DNA of 64,000 bases. Source: Pseudogracilibacillus sp037072025. GTDB taxonomy: Bacteria; Bacillota; Bacilli; Bacillales; Amphibacillaceae. The DNA lies in contig NZ_JAXHDD010000023.1 in the NCBI RefSeq assembly GCF_037072025.1, positions 1 through 64,000 of the forward strand. Direction: 5' to 3'. Of the stretch, positions 1 through 7,201 are shown piece after piece. The translations under genes were made by a program, and so were the position numbers. Within the stretch, counting starts at the first letter, position 1. Every line of letters starts with the position of its first letter. Under the pieces are notes generated by a model that was given only the letters and a program-made list of their open reading frames with translations, was not told the DNA's origin and did no database searches.

Positions 1-63
1 AATGCTCTCCTTCTACATCAACATTACGAGACTTGTTTTTTTGAGTGTCGAGCCCTACTTAAA

Positions 64-97
64 AGAAAACGATGGCTTATTAGTCCATCGTTCTCTT
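64..97 (-). terminator. Terminator hairpin behind the immunity-gene remnant
   Basis: An inverted repeat pairs AGAAAACGATGG with CCATCGTTCTCT across a 9-nt loop. On the minus strand it is followed by a T-rich run, as expected for a factor-independent terminator of the gene ending at 106. Confidence 0.6.
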
Positions 98-105
98 TAA
101 ACTCC

Positions 106-592
106 CTAGTTATTTAATATTAATTGCTTTTCAGCATCCAAAAACTCCTCAACAAGTTCTTTAATTGTATGTTTTGAATCAGATGGATAATAAAATGCAT
201 CCGATACTTTTCTAAAAAAGTCATACATATTTTGGGGCGTATTAAACATTGAAAAAATATTTTCAATTTCTTGAAAGATATTTTCATCAGAAGAATTATT
301 ATATGCCTCTTTTATAATGCTATATAACCACTTATGATACTCTTTAGTCATGTCTTCCAAAGAACTGTCAGAGATTATTCTTTCAAGTATATCATCTACT
401 TTATCTTCTACTTGTTCCCACGCCAATTCAAGGATCAACTCGTTATTAACATTAGGATTATTCTTTAGATATTCAACAGCATAATTTGTTACTTCTAAGG
501 AAGATAGATATTAACTTAAACTGTCTACCAATAAACAACGTATTCCAGTTACAATTTAATCCATTTTTCTCGACTATTTCAATTTTATACAA
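106..592 (-). pseudogene. Frameshifted DUF2247-like immunity protein gene
   Basis: Two reading frames joined near 497-515 give one plausible protein of about 160 residues. The first frame starts at a TTG at 590-592 and contains LNCNWNTLFIG; the second runs from about 510 to the stop at 106 and contains NNELILELAW. The pattern resembles DUF2247 proteins as I remember them, which often sit behind polymorphic toxin genes. A single-base indel puts an in-frame stop near 509. The gene begins only 4 nt after the stop of the toxin tail, the usual toxin-immunity arrangement. The family call is from memory. The frameshift is seen directly, but a sequencing error cannot be excluded. Confidence 0.55.
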
Positions 593-596
593 TTTT

Positions 597-757
597 CTAT
601 TTCCCCCACTGATTTATTTTTCCTGTAACTTTGCCACCAGGTATAAATGTTCTATAGGTTACTGTGTTAGTCGTAGGATCTACCACCCATTCAAACACTC
701 CATCTATTGTTTCTTTCGTCTGTAACATTTCAGGGACGTTATTCTTAACCAAAGGGA
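597..757 (-). pseudogene. C-terminal remnant of a polymorphic (LXG/WXG-type) toxin
   Basis: The minus strand encodes an open C-terminal tail ending at 597. It reads DGVFEWVVDP, then VTYRTFIPGGKVTG and INQWGK. Tails of the form rFIPGGkvTG-pNQ are common at the ends of secreted nuclease-type polymorphic toxins in Bacillus and other bacteria. An in-frame stop lies near 783, and no secretion domain or longer toxin body remains upstream, so only a scrap of the gene is left. The immunity-like gene starts immediately after its stop, which supports the assignment. Toxin activity cannot be inferred from this fragment. Confidence 0.5.
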
Positions 758-766
758 GGTTGAATT

Positions 767-930
767 TTGAATTGGTTTATTCCGATTAGTCTAACTATCT
801 TCACTTTTATAGGTGTTTATTTTTTAAAAGAAACATCATCTCTGTCTTTGGGACTTTTTCGGTATTAGCCGCATTTATTGCAGGAACAGGATTTGCATAT
901 TTAAGAAAAAATAACAGAAGTAATGATTAA
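767..930 (+). pseudogene. Small two-helix membrane protein with a one-base frameshift
   Basis: A GGGAGG site at 754-759 precedes a TTG start at 767. The first frame reads LNWFIPISLTIFTFIGVYF and then hits a stop at about 824. The -1 frame continues FKRNIISVFGTFSVLAAF and runs on through a second hydrophobic stretch to RKNNRSND and a stop at 928. One missing T in the T6 run near 812-817 would restore one protein of about 54 residues with two membrane helices. The function is unknown. It could be a true decay event or a homopolymer sequencing error. Confidence 0.45.
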
Positions 931-989
931 TTTGAAGAGTATAATTTTATACTGATAAGCTCCACTTGAAGAAAAAAATTTTTGTGATT

Positions 990-1335
990 TGCCGTAGCTT
1001 TGTTGTCGATGCGGGTTATGGTAGCGAACATAATTATATAAATGTAATTGCTAATCGGAGATGTACTCCACTAATCACATATAATATGTGTCGAAAAAAT
1101 AATTATAACGAAAAGTGGGAGTAACAAATAGAATGTATTAGACAACAGATTTCAAAAGAGAATATGTGAACTTTACGGAAAACGTAAAATTGATGTAGAA
1201 CCTGTATTCGAATTTCTGAAGGCTAATTTGGGTTTCACCCGTATGTCCATCCGGGGCAAAAAGAAAGTCAAAAACGAAATAGAATTAGTGTTCATGGGGG
1301 TGAACTTGAGAAAGTATATAGCTAGAAACGCATAA
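990..1335 (+). mobile_element. IS1182-family transposase relic (3' end, internally deleted)
   Basis: Frame-broken fragments match the conserved C-terminal half of IS1182-group DDE transposases as I know them. In order they are VVDAGYGSEHNY, TPLITYNM, YNEKW, then YGKRKIDVEPVFEFLKAN, FTRMSIRGKKKVKNE and NLRKYIA. The block that normally separates TPLITYNM from YNEKW is missing, and stops and a frameshift lie near 1120-1165. The 5' half of the transposase is absent. The copy is therefore immobile. It lies beside other broken genes, which marks this end of the window as a rearranged spot. Confidence 0.8.
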
Positions 1336-1574
1336 AATAGTAACAAACATAAATTATATAAACGAAAAAAGATTTCAATCATCTAAAATCAATGATTGGA
1401 TTCTTTTTTATTCATTTAAGCTAGTTATGTCCCAACCTCTTTTCTTTATGCTAAACACTTTTGTCACTGCTTTTTTAGACTACAGAGTCCTATTTATCAT
1501 ATTATCCCGAATCTTCCTTTCTGCAGAAGAGCGAGAGAAGCGCTTCAAAATTGATGCCTTGTTTCTTAACAACA
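1336..1574. other. Non-coding flank of the IS relic
   Basis: This stretch holds an imperfect hairpin at about 1368-1405 (CAATCAT paired with ATGATTG, followed by T6). It may be the end of the insertion sequence or a terminator. No supported gene is seen; the short open frames lack ribosome sites and recognisable sequence. Confidence 0.4.
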
Positions 1575-1610
1575 TAGAAGCACATACGCTTTATTGCATA
1601 TGTGCTTCTA
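1575..1610. terminator. Strong hairpin downstream of the nitroreductase gene
   Basis: A perfect 12-bp stem (TAGAAGCACATA with TATGTGCTTCTA) encloses a 12-nt loop just beyond the stop of the minus-strand nitroreductase gene. T-rich sequence flanks both sides, so it could act in both directions. Confidence 0.7.
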
Positions 1611-1617
1611 TTAAAAT

Positions 1618-2175
1618 TTAACCTACATATTTTGTGAATTTATCGTCAAGTGAGATACGAGCTTTTTTCAGTGGTTGTTTATCAAAATAACCAAGATGGA
1701 TAAAGCCGACAATTTTTTCATTACCACTTACATTCAAAATTTCTTTTACTTTAGGGTCATAAATATGAGGATTTGTCTTCCAAACAACTCCTAAGTCTTG
1801 TTCCCAAGCAAGTAACCAGAAGTTTTGAATCATACTCGAAACAGCACCGTAGTTTTCTTCCCATTGCTTTTGCTTTTCCGGCTCTTCCATAATTACGACA
1901 AGAATCGCATTTGGTTCATTTAAATACTCTTCACGATTTTGTTGCATATCCGGAGTATAGGTTTCGGATACTTTTTTAGCAAAAGAGGGTAAATTATCTT
2001 TGTCAATAAAGATAAAACGCCATGGTTGTCTCATGCCGTGAGTAGGTGCCCAAATGGCATCTTCTAGCAAGTCCCGTACTGTTTCTTCTTCAACTTTTTT
2101 ATTCGTGTATCCTTTCTTAACCGCGCGTCGCTCGCGGATGATGGCGGCTATTGCCGATTTATTTTTAACATTCAT
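1618..2175 (-). CDS. Nitroreductase family protein
   Basis: A 185-residue flavin-dependent nitroreductase-fold protein. Family features include an N-terminal RERRAVK segment for FMN phosphate binding, WAPTHGMRQPWRFIFID near residues 42-58, and a C-terminal GFIHLGY motif. Such enzymes reduce nitro groups, quinones or flavins with NAD(P)H in the cytoplasm; the substrate here is unknown. I prefer the ATG at 2175, with GGGGG about 11 nt upstream, over the GTG at 2193. It is divergent from the PTS-like gene and followed by a strong hairpin, so it is probably monocistronic. Confidence 0.85.
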   Translation of the reverse strand: MNVKNKSAIAAIIRERRAVKKGYTNKKVEEETVRDLLEDAIWAPTHGMRQPWRFIFIDKDNLPSFAKKVSETYTPDMQQNREEYLNEPNAILVVIMEEPEKQKQWEENYGAVSSMIQNFWLLAWEQDLGVVWKTNPHIYDPKVKEILNVSGNEKIVGFIHLGYFDKQPLKKARISLDDKFTKYVG

Positions 2176-2293
2176 GTTGAGTGATACCCCCACATATGTG
2201 TATTTGTAACATATTCAACCAAATTATACCTAAATAACTATTGTTTAGCAACTACTGTCCTATCATATATACTATTCACAATCGGTAAAACAG

Positions 2294-2356
2294 GTGACAA
2301 GACACAAGTGAAGTCGTATAATGTAAATAATTGAATAAATGTGAATGTATTCACAT
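2294..2356 (+). promoter_or_regulatory. Promoter and palindromic operator before the EIIC-like gene
   Basis: GTGACA at 2294-2299, a 17-bp spacer and a perfect TATAAT at 2317-2322 form a sigma-A-type promoter. Downstream, 2339-2356 is an inverted repeat with 8-bp arms (ATGTGAAT and ATTCACAT) around GT, ending just before the ribosome site. It looks like a repressor operator or a 5'-UTR hairpin. The cognate regulator is not in view. Confidence 0.55.
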
Positions 2357-2375
2357 ACTTTGTGGAGGGAACAAG

Positions 2376-3392
2376 TTGAAACATTATTTAGCAAGCAAAG
2401 GAATATCCTTATCTGCACGGGATTATATCATTAAAGCATTAAGTTATATGGCACTTGGACTTTTTTCATCATTAATTATAGGATTGATTTTTAAAACAAT
2501 TGGGGAACAGTTGGGTCTGGCGTATTTTGTCGAGATCGGCGATTTTGCAATGGATTCAAAAGTAATGGGAGGGGCGATTGGTGTCGCTATTGCCTATGGA
2601 CTAAAAGCACCACCCTTAGTTTTATTTTCAGCTCTTTTTGCAGGAGCATTCGGAGCAGAACTTGGAGGCCCTGCAGGAAGTTATGTAGCTGTTCTTTTTG
2701 CAACAGAGTTTGGAAAACTTGTCTATAACCTGACGAGAGTTGACATAATTGTGACTCCTTTCGTTACCATTCTTGTCGGCTATATAACAGGTAAATTAAT
2801 TGGCATGCCGATAAACACATTTATGCTTTGGTTTGGTGAAATTATTAATTGGTCTACAACACAAAGACCTTTTATTATGGGAATTTTAGTAGCTGTATTA
2901 ATGGGATGGGCGTTAACAGCACCTATTTCGAGTGTAGCAATCGCTTTTATGCTTTCACTTGATGGATTAGCTGCTGGAGCTGCTGCAATTGGATGTTCTG
3001 CGCAAATGATAGGGTTTGCAGTTTCAAGTTATCGTGACAATGGATTTGGTGGTTTTTTAGCTCAAGCTATTGGCACTTCGATGTTACAAGTTCCTAATAT
3101 TATAAGAAAACCGGCCATTCTTATACCCCCAACAGTAGCGGGTATTATCCTTGCACCAATCGGTACTGTTTGGCTCAAAATGATAAATAATACTGCAGGA
3201 GCCGGGATGGGAACGAGCGGACTTGTTGGTCAGATCATGGCGTTTGAAACGATGGGCTTTTCCATGAAAGTTTTTTGGTCTGTTTTCATTTTGCATATTG
3301 TAGGTCCCGCAATTATAAGTTTTATTTTTACCGTAATATTAAGGAAAATTGGTTGGATTAAACTTGGTGATATGAAAATCAACTATGAATAG
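2376..3392 (+). CDS. Orphan PTS EIIC-type membrane protein (PTS_EIIC_2 family)
   Basis: A 338-residue polytopic membrane protein with about ten hydrophobic segments. Glycine- and alanine-rich loops such as GAFGAELGGPAGSYVA and AAGAAAIGCSAQMIG resemble the PTS_EIIC_2 (PF13303) group. These proteins resemble the membrane channel of sugar phosphotransferase systems but are usually encoded without EIIA or EIIB partners, and none is found here. The TTG at 2376 is chosen because GGAGGG lies 7-10 nt upstream; an earlier ATG at 2331 lies in the palindromic leader. The substrate and energy coupling are unknown. Confidence 0.75.
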   Translation: MKHYLASKGISLSARDYIIKALSYMALGLFSSLIIGLIFKTIGEQLGLAYFVEIGDFAMDSKVMGGAIGVAIAYGLKAPPLVLFSALFAGAFGAELGGPAGSYVAVLFATEFGKLVYNLTRVDIIVTPFVTILVGYITGKLIGMPINTFMLWFGEIINWSTTQRPFIMGILVAVLMGWALTAPISSVAIAFMLSLDGLAAGAAAIGCSAQMIGFAVSSYRDNGFGGFLAQAIGTSMLQVPNIIRKPAILIPPTVAGIILAPIGTVWLKMINNTAGAGMGTSGLVGQIMAFETMGFSMKVFWSVFILHIVGPAIISFIFTVILRKIGWIKLGDMKINYE

Positions 3393-3652
3393 AAAAATAA
3401 TTGTTGCATGACATTTATTGTGTATAAGTTTCGTTTGTAATTATCAGTAAAAACCCACCGTTAACCCTTTGATTGTAACAAATTAAGCATTAATAAGAAA
3501 TTAACTGATAAATAAGATACAATAAAAGAATAACACAATTTGCTTTTAAACATTAAAGTGCGTGTCTTAAAGAATTTGTAATGAAAAATGGAACTTAACA
3601 ATCAATTATAATAAGATAACATATAATGCTATTGTCATAGGGGGATGAGAAA

Positions 3653-4111
3653 TTGGATCAATTTATGCAGAGGGCTGTCGAACTGGCTGTAGAAAATGTT
3701 CAAGAAGGTGGAGAACCTTTTGGAGCCGTCTTAGTCAAAGATGGCAAGATTGTATCTGAAGGCGTAAATGAACTGCATAAGAAATTTGACATCAGTGGTC
3801 ACGCAGAACTTATAGCAATACGTAAAGCACAATCAGAATTGAAGACACATGACTTAACAGGATATACAATGTATGCAAGTGGAGAACCTTGTCCAATGTG
3901 TTTAACTTCTATGTACTTTTCGGGAATAAACGATGTATACTTTTGTGCATCTGTTGAAGACGCAGTGTCGGTAGGACTTGGCAAGTCAAAGGTAATTTAT
4001 GATGACTTTAAAAAGCCGAATGAAGAACGCTCTCTTATTATGAAACAGATGCCACTTGATAATTGTAAAAATCCAATGAAAATGTGGAAAGAGAGACATA
4101 AAAATGGATAA
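3653..4111 (+). CDS. guaD: Nucleoside deaminase, guanine-deaminase-like
   Basis: A 152-residue cytidine/guanine deaminase-fold enzyme. Zinc ligands are visible as H50-A-E52 and C80-P-M-C83, with E52 as the proton shuttle. Length and order match the GuaD type of Bacillus (about 156 residues), which converts guanine to xanthine. A TTG start at 3653 follows GGGGGATGAG. The 3' end overlaps the next gene by 8 nt, so the two are translationally coupled. The exact base specificity is inferred, not shown: tRNA adenosine deaminases share these motifs, but the sequence around them fits the purine-base group better. Confidence 0.75.
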   Translation: MDQFMQRAVELAVENVQEGGEPFGAVLVKDGKIVSEGVNELHKKFDISGHAELIAIRKAQSELKTHDLTGYTMYASGEPCPMCLTSMYFSGINDVYFCASVEDAVSVGLGKSKVIYDDFKKPNEERSLIMKQMPLDNCKNPMKMWKERHKNG

Positions 4112-4988
4112 TATAAATATGGAGAGACTAGCTAAAATTGCATTGGAAAACGGTAGAGATTACTCCGGATTACAAGCGATTAAGAAAATAAAAGGCGGCT
4201 CGATTAATGAAGCATATTATGTGCAAACAATCGATGCAGAATTTTTTATGAAATTCCATGCTAATTCACCAAAAGATTTTTTTAAAAGCGAAGCAACCGG
4301 ATTAAGACTTATTAAGGAAACGGGTACAATTTCAGTGCCAAATTTTTTATCATATTCTGACCAACCTGGAAAAGCTTTTTTACTATTAGAATGGATAGAA
4401 GGGGCGAAGACTGATAAGACGGAAGTCACCCTAGGACAAAAGCTAGCTGAGTTACATCGAAGTTTTGGCAGAATGCATGGATTTAAAAATGACACATATA
4501 TTGGTTTATTACCGCAACCGAATGAACTAAATGCAAATTGGTTAGAATATTTTCGAACATGTAGACTTGGCTCACAATTGGAGCAAGGGATCCAAAAAGG
4601 GTTCATTACCGGAACTCGTCGTAAGCAGATGGAGCTTTTAATGGAACGACTGAATGAATGGGTTCCAAGTTTTGTAGAACCATCTCATTTGCACGGAGAT
4701 CTATATGCAGGCAATTGGATAGTCGGGCCCGGTGGAGAACCATATATTGTTGATCCTTCGTTTTTATATGGTGATCGTCATTTTGAGATTGCATACACTG
4801 AATTATTTGGCGGATTTTCAAATAAATTTTATGAGGCGTATGAGGAAAGTTATCCTTTAAGAAAAGATTACGAGGATGTTAAACCGGTTTATCAGCTATA
4901 TTATTTAATAGCCCACCTTAATTTGTTTGGAGAGACATACGGTAAAGATGTTGATAATATTTTAAATCGATACGTAGGGAATTTATAA
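4104..4988 (+). CDS. Fructosamine/ketosamine-3-kinase family protein
   Basis: A 294-residue aminoglycoside-phosphotransferase-fold kinase of the fructosamine kinase group (PF03881). Visible features are a Lys in FFMKFH near residue 50, the catalytic HGDLYAGN at 197-204, and VDPSFLYGDRHFEIA from 216, which carries the metal-binding Asp. Members phosphorylate sugar adducts on amines and so repair glycated proteins or metabolites. Overlap with the deaminase gene suggests co-expression. A hairpin at 5008-5065 lies 20 nt after its stop. The substrate is inferred from family membership. Confidence 0.8.
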   Translation: MDNINMERLAKIALENGRDYSGLQAIKKIKGGSINEAYYVQTIDAEFFMKFHANSPKDFFKSEATGLRLIKETGTISVPNFLSYSDQPGKAFLLLEWIEGAKTDKTEVTLGQKLAELHRSFGRMHGFKNDTYIGLLPQPNELNANWLEYFRTCRLGSQLEQGIQKGFITGTRRKQMELLMERLNEWVPSFVEPSHLHGDLYAGNWIVGPGGEPYIVDPSFLYGDRHFEIAYTELFGGFSNKFYEAYEESYPLRKDYEDVKPVYQLYYLIAHLNLFGETYGKDVDNILNRYVGNL

Positions 4989-5007
4989 AAATAGTGAAAA
5001 AAGTTAC

Positions 5008-5069
5008 ACCTCCAATTGTTGAAATAGTGTATGGTTTAGTTGTAAACTAAAAGCAGTTTGGAGGTTTTT
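5008..5069 (+). promoter_or_regulatory. Leader hairpin that occludes the next ribosome site; nested dyad
   Basis: ACCTCCAA at 5008-5015 can pair with TTGGAGGT at 5058-5065, followed by TTTTTGTTTT, so the structure can act as a terminator for the kinase operon. The 3' arm contains the GGAGG ribosome site of the following gene. Inside the loop, 5035-5051 is a perfect dyad (TTTAGTT-GTA-AACTAAA), a plausible operator or inner stem. Confidence 0.5.
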
Positions 5070-5072
5070 GTT

Positions 5073-5525
5073 TTGACCTTTTATGATGTTCTTGTCGTCA
5101 TTCATATATTTTCCGCTATTGTCGGCTTAGGTCCGGGATTTGTCATGATTTACATAGTTACAAAAGCCGAGACGATGACGGAATTAAGACATGTTTATAA
5201 AATCCGAAACAAAATCCATATTTTTGTCATGATTGGTGGGACGCTGCTGCTTCTGACAGGATTGGTTATGGGGATATTACGTCCATATTTATTTAGCCAA
5301 ATCTGGTTTATAAGTAGTCTTGTACTTTTTCTTATCGCATTAGGGGCAGGGCCTTTCCTACTTTCTCCAAAATCGAAACCTATAAAAAATATATTGAAAG
5401 AACATGAAGGAGAGCATATTCCTGCAAGATATTATGAACTTTCAAAAGAGTTGTTTTTTTATGAACGAATTACCAATATAATTTTTTTCATTATCATATT
5501 ATTAATGATTACAAAACCTTTTTAA
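5073..5525 (+). CDS. DUF2269-type integral membrane protein
   Basis: A protein of about 150 residues with four hydrophobic segments. It has an early His (VVIHIFSAIVGLGPGF), as in the DUF2269 family (PF10027), and a conserved PYLFSQIWF-like loop. The function of the family is unknown. The TTG at 5073 lies 8 nt after GGAGG, which is a better start than the TTG at 5058. The MBL-hydrolase gene follows after 36 nt in the same direction, so the two probably share a transcript. Confidence 0.7.
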   Translation: MTFYDVLVVIHIFSAIVGLGPGFVMIYIVTKAETMTELRHVYKIRNKIHIFVMIGGTLLLLTGLVMGILRPYLFSQIWFISSLVLFLIALGAGPFLLSPKSKPIKNILKEHEGEHIPARYYELSKELFFYERITNIIFFIIILLMITKPF

Positions 5526-5561
5526 TAACTCCTGAGGAATTGGAATGTTAGGGGTGTAACA

Positions 5562-6350
5562 ATGGAAATTAAATCATATGAAGATCTTTTGCAAGCAGAA
5601 TTGAACGTTATTCGGGGAGGGCAGAGACTACTTGTTTCTGTCTTTTTAATTGATAATGTATTAATTGATACAGGACCTTCTAGAAAAGACGACTATCTTA
5701 TTCCGCTATTTGAAAAGTGGGAAATACAAAATGTAATTTTAACTCATCATCATGAAGATCATACAGGCCTTGCAAACTGGTTGCAGCATAATCAACAAGT
5801 TAAAATTTATATGCATGAGAATGGAATCGAGAAATGTAAGATAGCGGCAAAACTACCTTTATATCGGCATTTATTTTGGGGGAAACGTGAGCCTTTTGAA
5901 GCAACTCCTTTAGGTAAAACATTTCAAACAGACTATTATACGTGGGATATTATCCATACTCCTGGACATGCAGATGACCATATTGCATTATTTAATCGTG
6001 AAAAAGGGTGGTTATTTGGAGGAGATTTATTTGTAAATCCAAAGCCAAAAAGCTTTTTTAAGTTTGAATCAGTACCTGAAATAATCCATTCTTTACGAAA
6101 AGTGTTGGCATATGATTTTGAGACTTATATATGTTCACATGCGGGGGTATTATTTGAAGGGAAAAATGCAATTAAAAAGAAACTTGACTATTTAATTAGT
6201 AAGCAACAGGAAGTATTGTTTTTATATAACAAAGGCATGTCACCTAAACAAATCAGAAAACAATCATTCCCGAGCCGGCATCCAATTCACTATTTTTCAC
6301 TGTTTGAATGTTCACCAATGCATTTTATTCACTCTGTAATTAACGGCTAA
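5562..6350 (+). CDS. MBL-fold metallo-hydrolase
   Basis: A 262-residue metallo-beta-lactamase-fold protein. The binuclear zinc motif HHHEDH is at 62-67. H136 (TPGHADDH), D155 (GGDLF) and H193 (CSHAG) supply the remaining ligands. Members hydrolyse thioesters, lactones or phosphodiesters; the substrate cannot be read from the sequence. The start ATG has AGGGGTG 7 nt upstream. Its stop codon is followed after 2 nt by a family A repeat, which probably ends the transcript. Confidence 0.85.
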   Translation: MEIKSYEDLLQAELNVIRGGQRLLVSVFLIDNVLIDTGPSRKDDYLIPLFEKWEIQNVILTHHHEDHTGLANWLQHNQQVKIYMHENGIEKCKIAAKLPLYRHLFWGKREPFEATPLGKTFQTDYYTWDIIHTPGHADDHIALFNREKGWLFGGDLFVNPKPKSFFKFESVPEIIHSLRKVLAYDFETYICSHAGVLFEGKNAIKKKLDYLISKQQEVLFLYNKGMSPKQIRKQSFPSRHPIHYFSLFECSPMHFIHSVING

Positions 6351-6352
6351 AA

Positions 6353-6588
6353 GAGGATGGTCAAAAAGTCCGGTAAAATGACACTGCCGAATTTCTTCGT
6401 TGTTTGTTTCTCCGCTCCTTGAAAAGGAAAGCACTTTTTCCGCCTGCTAGAAGTGCTTCTTTGAAAAAGAAGATCACTTTCCCTGCGTGGCAGATCTTTG
6501 CTCATGTATCTTAATGCATACATTCCGTTGTTCGAAACTGCGCCGCCTTGAACTTCTTGGTACTTTTTATCCTCTTTTGAACACGCAC
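6353..6588 (+). repeat. Dispersed repeat A, copy 1 (long form)
   Basis: Starts GAGGATGGTCAAAAAGTCC and ends CCTCTTTTGAACACGCAC, 236 bp, 2 nt after a stop codon. It shares the GC-rich core CTGCGCCGCC with the copies at 15877, 22718 and 42793. It contains an extra internal segment rich in short palindromes that also occurs in copy 3 but not in copies 2 and 4. Confidence 0.85.
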
Positions 6589-6691
6589 TAAAATGGATAA
6601 CAGTACCTTTTGAAAGGTAAGAAATCCTTTCTTACTTGAGTAGTATTAACACTTGGCTGGATACAAGTTAAATGTCTTAAAGAAATTTAAC

Positions 6692-6895
6692 TCAATAATC
6701 TGTATCTCTTCTTTTTGTCCGTCTTAAGAAAAATAATACAATCGAAATAGAAAACATAAATAAGAAGGTGTTTAACCAGTTTAAATTATCATTCGTTAAA
6801 TATTTTAAAAGCATTACAGCTAAGTAGAATATAACGAATAAACATACATATATAGTAAAGTCTTTGAGTAGTATAGATTTTTTATTTTTTTGCAT
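6692..6895 (-). CDS. Small two-helix membrane protein
   Basis: A 67-residue protein with two hydrophobic helices (about residues 14-30 and 42-56) between basic ends (MQKNKKS at the start, RRTKRRD at the end). A clear GAGGGTGGG ribosome site lies upstream of the ATG at 6895, which argues that it is a real gene and not chance. I do not recognise the family. It stands alone between repeat A copy 1 and the symporter gene. Confidence 0.55.
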   Translation of the reverse strand: MQKNKKSILLKDFTIYVCLFVIFYLAVMLLKYLTNDNLNWLNTFLFMFSISIVLFFLRRTKRRDTDY

Positions 6896-7162
6896 GGAAT
6901 CCCACCCTCTTTAATGATGTCATTATTTTAAACAATATCAAATTTACCTAGCAAAGAAAAATTATAAACTGGATTTAGTTGACGGGCAAAATAAAAAAAG
7001 ACAAGGGACAGGTAGTATTTTTTAGAAGTACACACTTGCTAAAAGCGCTACGTCCTAGGACTGTACTTTCGTTCGTCCCAACGTAAAGCATTGTCACGGG
7101 CACCAGAACTAGCACGTCAATCACTCGTGAGTGCAACTAAGGCAAATGCCAAGCTTTCTAAT
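6896..7162. other. Intergenic stretch with a degenerate repeat B trace
   Basis: No gene is supported here. At about 7129-7160 the sequence GTGCAACTAAGGC, followed by GCCAAGCTTTCT, matches the centre and end of repeat B but lacks most of the element. Confidence 0.4.
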
Positions 7163-7199
7163 AGAGGTGCCAGGCACGCAATGTGTCTAGCACCCTCTT
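7163..7199 (-). terminator. Terminator of the symporter gene
   Basis: AGAGGTGCCAGGCAC pairs with GTGTCTAGCACCCTCT, with a few G-U pairs, across a 5-nt loop, 3 nt beyond the stop of the minus-strand symporter gene. The T-tract is weak. Confidence 0.55.
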
Positions 7200-7201
7200 T
7201 G

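Noticed and set aside
3084..3296. Minus-strand frame within the EIIC-like gene
   Set aside because: Shadow of the plus-strand gene without start signals; the same applies to the other overlapping antisense frames in the window.
5562..6350. Beta-lactamase or glyoxalase II assignment for the MBL protein
   Set aside because: Only the general metal-binding motifs are visible; nothing in the sequence or context fixes a substrate.
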